From Paludibacteraceae bacterium (GTDB lineage: Bacteria; Bacteroidota; Bacteroidia; Bacteroidales; Paludibacteraceae), in the NCBI GenBank assembly GCA_017391905.1, contig JAFOWX010000076.1, forward strand, positions 1 through 38,586: a stretch of DNA of 38,586 nucleotides. The letters are read 5' to 3'. Positions 37,798 through 38,586 of the stretch are shown here, piece after piece. Every line of letters begins with the position of its first letter. Within the stretch, counting starts at the first letter, position 1. The notes beneath the pieces are model-generated. The model searched no databases. It saw only the letters and a list, made by a program, of their open reading frames with translations, and was not told the DNA's origin. The translations under genes were made by a program, and so were the position numbers.

Positions 37798-38586
37798 TTA
37801 ATACGCTGCTATAGAGCCTGTACGACCTTTAATACGTCCGCTTTGCATCAAACCATCATAGTGACGATTCAACAAGTGGCTTTCAATTTGTTGCAAGGTG
37901 TCCAAAACAACACCTACCATAATCAACAACGAAGTACCACCAAAGAATTGAGCGAACGATTGACTAACACCAAATACACCCGCAAAAGCTGGCATGATAG
38001 CCACAAGACCCAAGAAGATAGATCCGGGTAATGTAATGCGAGACATAATGGTATCTAAATATTCAGCTGTTTTCTTTCCGGGTTTAACACCTGGTATAAA
38101 ACCGTTGTTCATCTTCATGTGTTCCGCCATTTGAGTGGGGTTCATGGTTACTGCCGTATAGAAATACGTAAACGCAATAATCATAATGAAGAATGCAAAG
38201 TTATACCAAAATCCGTTAATATCCATGAAAGCGAGTGCAAAGTTACTAACATTTCCGTCAGATGCAAATAATCCGGACAAAGAAGTTGGAATTAACATCA
38301 AAGCTTGTGCAAAAATGATAGGCATTACACCTGCAGCGTTCACTTTTAAAGGAATATACTGACGAACTCCACCATATTGTTGGTTACCTACAATACGTTT
38401 TGCGTATTGAACAGGAACTTTGCGAGTACCTTGTACCAACAAGATGCTAGCTGCAATTACCAATAGCAAGAATACAATCTCTGCCAAGAACATAACCAAA
38501 CCACCAGAGGTTTCGTTCAATCTTGACAAGAATTCACCCATTAATGAACGAGGGAAACGGGCGATGATACCTACTAAGATGATAAA
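37798..38586 (-). CDS. secY: Protein translocase subunit SecY, N-terminal part outside the window
   Basis: The C-terminal 262 residues are visible. The frame stays open to the window edge, and the bases before the internal Met at 38541 encode FIILVGIIARFPRSL, which matches SecY, so that Met is not the gene start. Later features are the QYGGVRQYIPLKVNAAGVMPIIFAQ segment (the cytosolic loop leading to TM7) and FFPGVKPG-like NNGFIPGVKPGKKTAEYLD. SecY forms the inner-membrane protein channel. Five or six membrane segments lie within the window. Confidence 0.97.
   Translation of the reverse strand, partial: FIILVGIIARFPRSLMGEFLSRLNETSGGLVMFLAEIVFLLLVIAASILLVQGTRKVPVQYAKRIVGNQQYGGVRQYIPLKVNAAGVMPIIFAQALMLIPTSLSGLFASDGNVSNFALAFMDINGFWYNFAFFIMIIAFTYFYTAVTMNPTQMAEHMKMNNGFIPGVKPGKKTAEYLDTIMSRITLPGSIFLGLVAIMPAFAGVFGVSQSFAQFFGGTSLLIMVGVVLDTLQQIESHLLNRHYDGLMQSGRIKGRTGSIAAY

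Noticed and set aside
37798-38541. A complete 247-residue secY-like gene starting at 38541
   Set aside because: The frame stays open to the window edge with typical SecY sequence, so this Met is internal and the gene is cut by the window.

Overview
The window looks like the chromosome of a member of the Bacteroidota, probably order Bacteroidales. Evidence: promoters with the Bacteroidota -7 box (TAnnTTTG, often with TTG or TTTG 19-21 nt upstream), start codons without clear Shine-Dalgarno sequences, a zinc-free L36, a long alanine/lysine-rich tail on L17, and a block of guaB with three SurA/PpiC-like proteins and an OstA protein. The genus cannot be set from the sequence alone. No CRISPR array, insertion sequence, phage gene, tRNA or rRNA was seen.

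Layout. (1) 1-2103, minus: the N-terminal 701 residues of a secreted GH13 alpha-amylase whose end lies outside the window. (2) 2361-3827, plus: cysS. (3) 3934-8421, plus: an export operon of a TolC-like outer-membrane protein, a MacA-like lipoprotein adaptor, and MacB split into separate ATPase and permease. (4) 8459-9555, plus: a SPOR-domain protein and a YciO-type Sua5/YrdC paralogue. (5) 15053 down to 9609, minus: a compact run of tsaC, a polyprenyl-phosphate sugar-phosphate transferase, a ClC chloride transporter with CBS domains, pnuC, and a phosphatase-fold protein that has lost its catalytic residues. (6) 15142-26583, plus: recJ, recQ, rnz, then guaB, three SurA/PpiC-type periplasmic proteins and an OstA-like protein, an envelope-assembly block. 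(7) 27944 down to 26580, minus: a stand-alone trpB2, preceded by a leader that looks like a complete transcription attenuator. (8) 28957 down to 28248, minus: YceD/DUF177 and rpmF. (9) 33549 down to 29034, minus: pyrH, frr, a short Omp85-like barrel, rsgA and an orphan histidine kinase. (10) 38586 down to 33715, minus: secY (partial), map, infA, rpmJ, rpsM, rpsK, rpsD, rpoA, rplQ in the usual order.

The best discovery is in the 300-base gap upstream of trpB2. It holds a -7/-33 promoter, a 14-codon leader peptide (MNLYIANKFWWRRL) with two adjacent Trp codons, a hairpin starting just after those codons, a competing 7-bp pairing, and a strong U-tract terminator before the trpB2 start. This fits ribosome-mediated attenuation by tryptophan supply. 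The second is the protein at 9609-11162: it keeps the PafA-like alkaline phosphatase fold signatures, but by my manual alignment the nucleophile, the substrate-binding residues and all but one metal ligand are replaced. The rest of the window is mostly conserved housekeeping genes. Several gene starts are corrected here using promoters, overlaps and family alignments.
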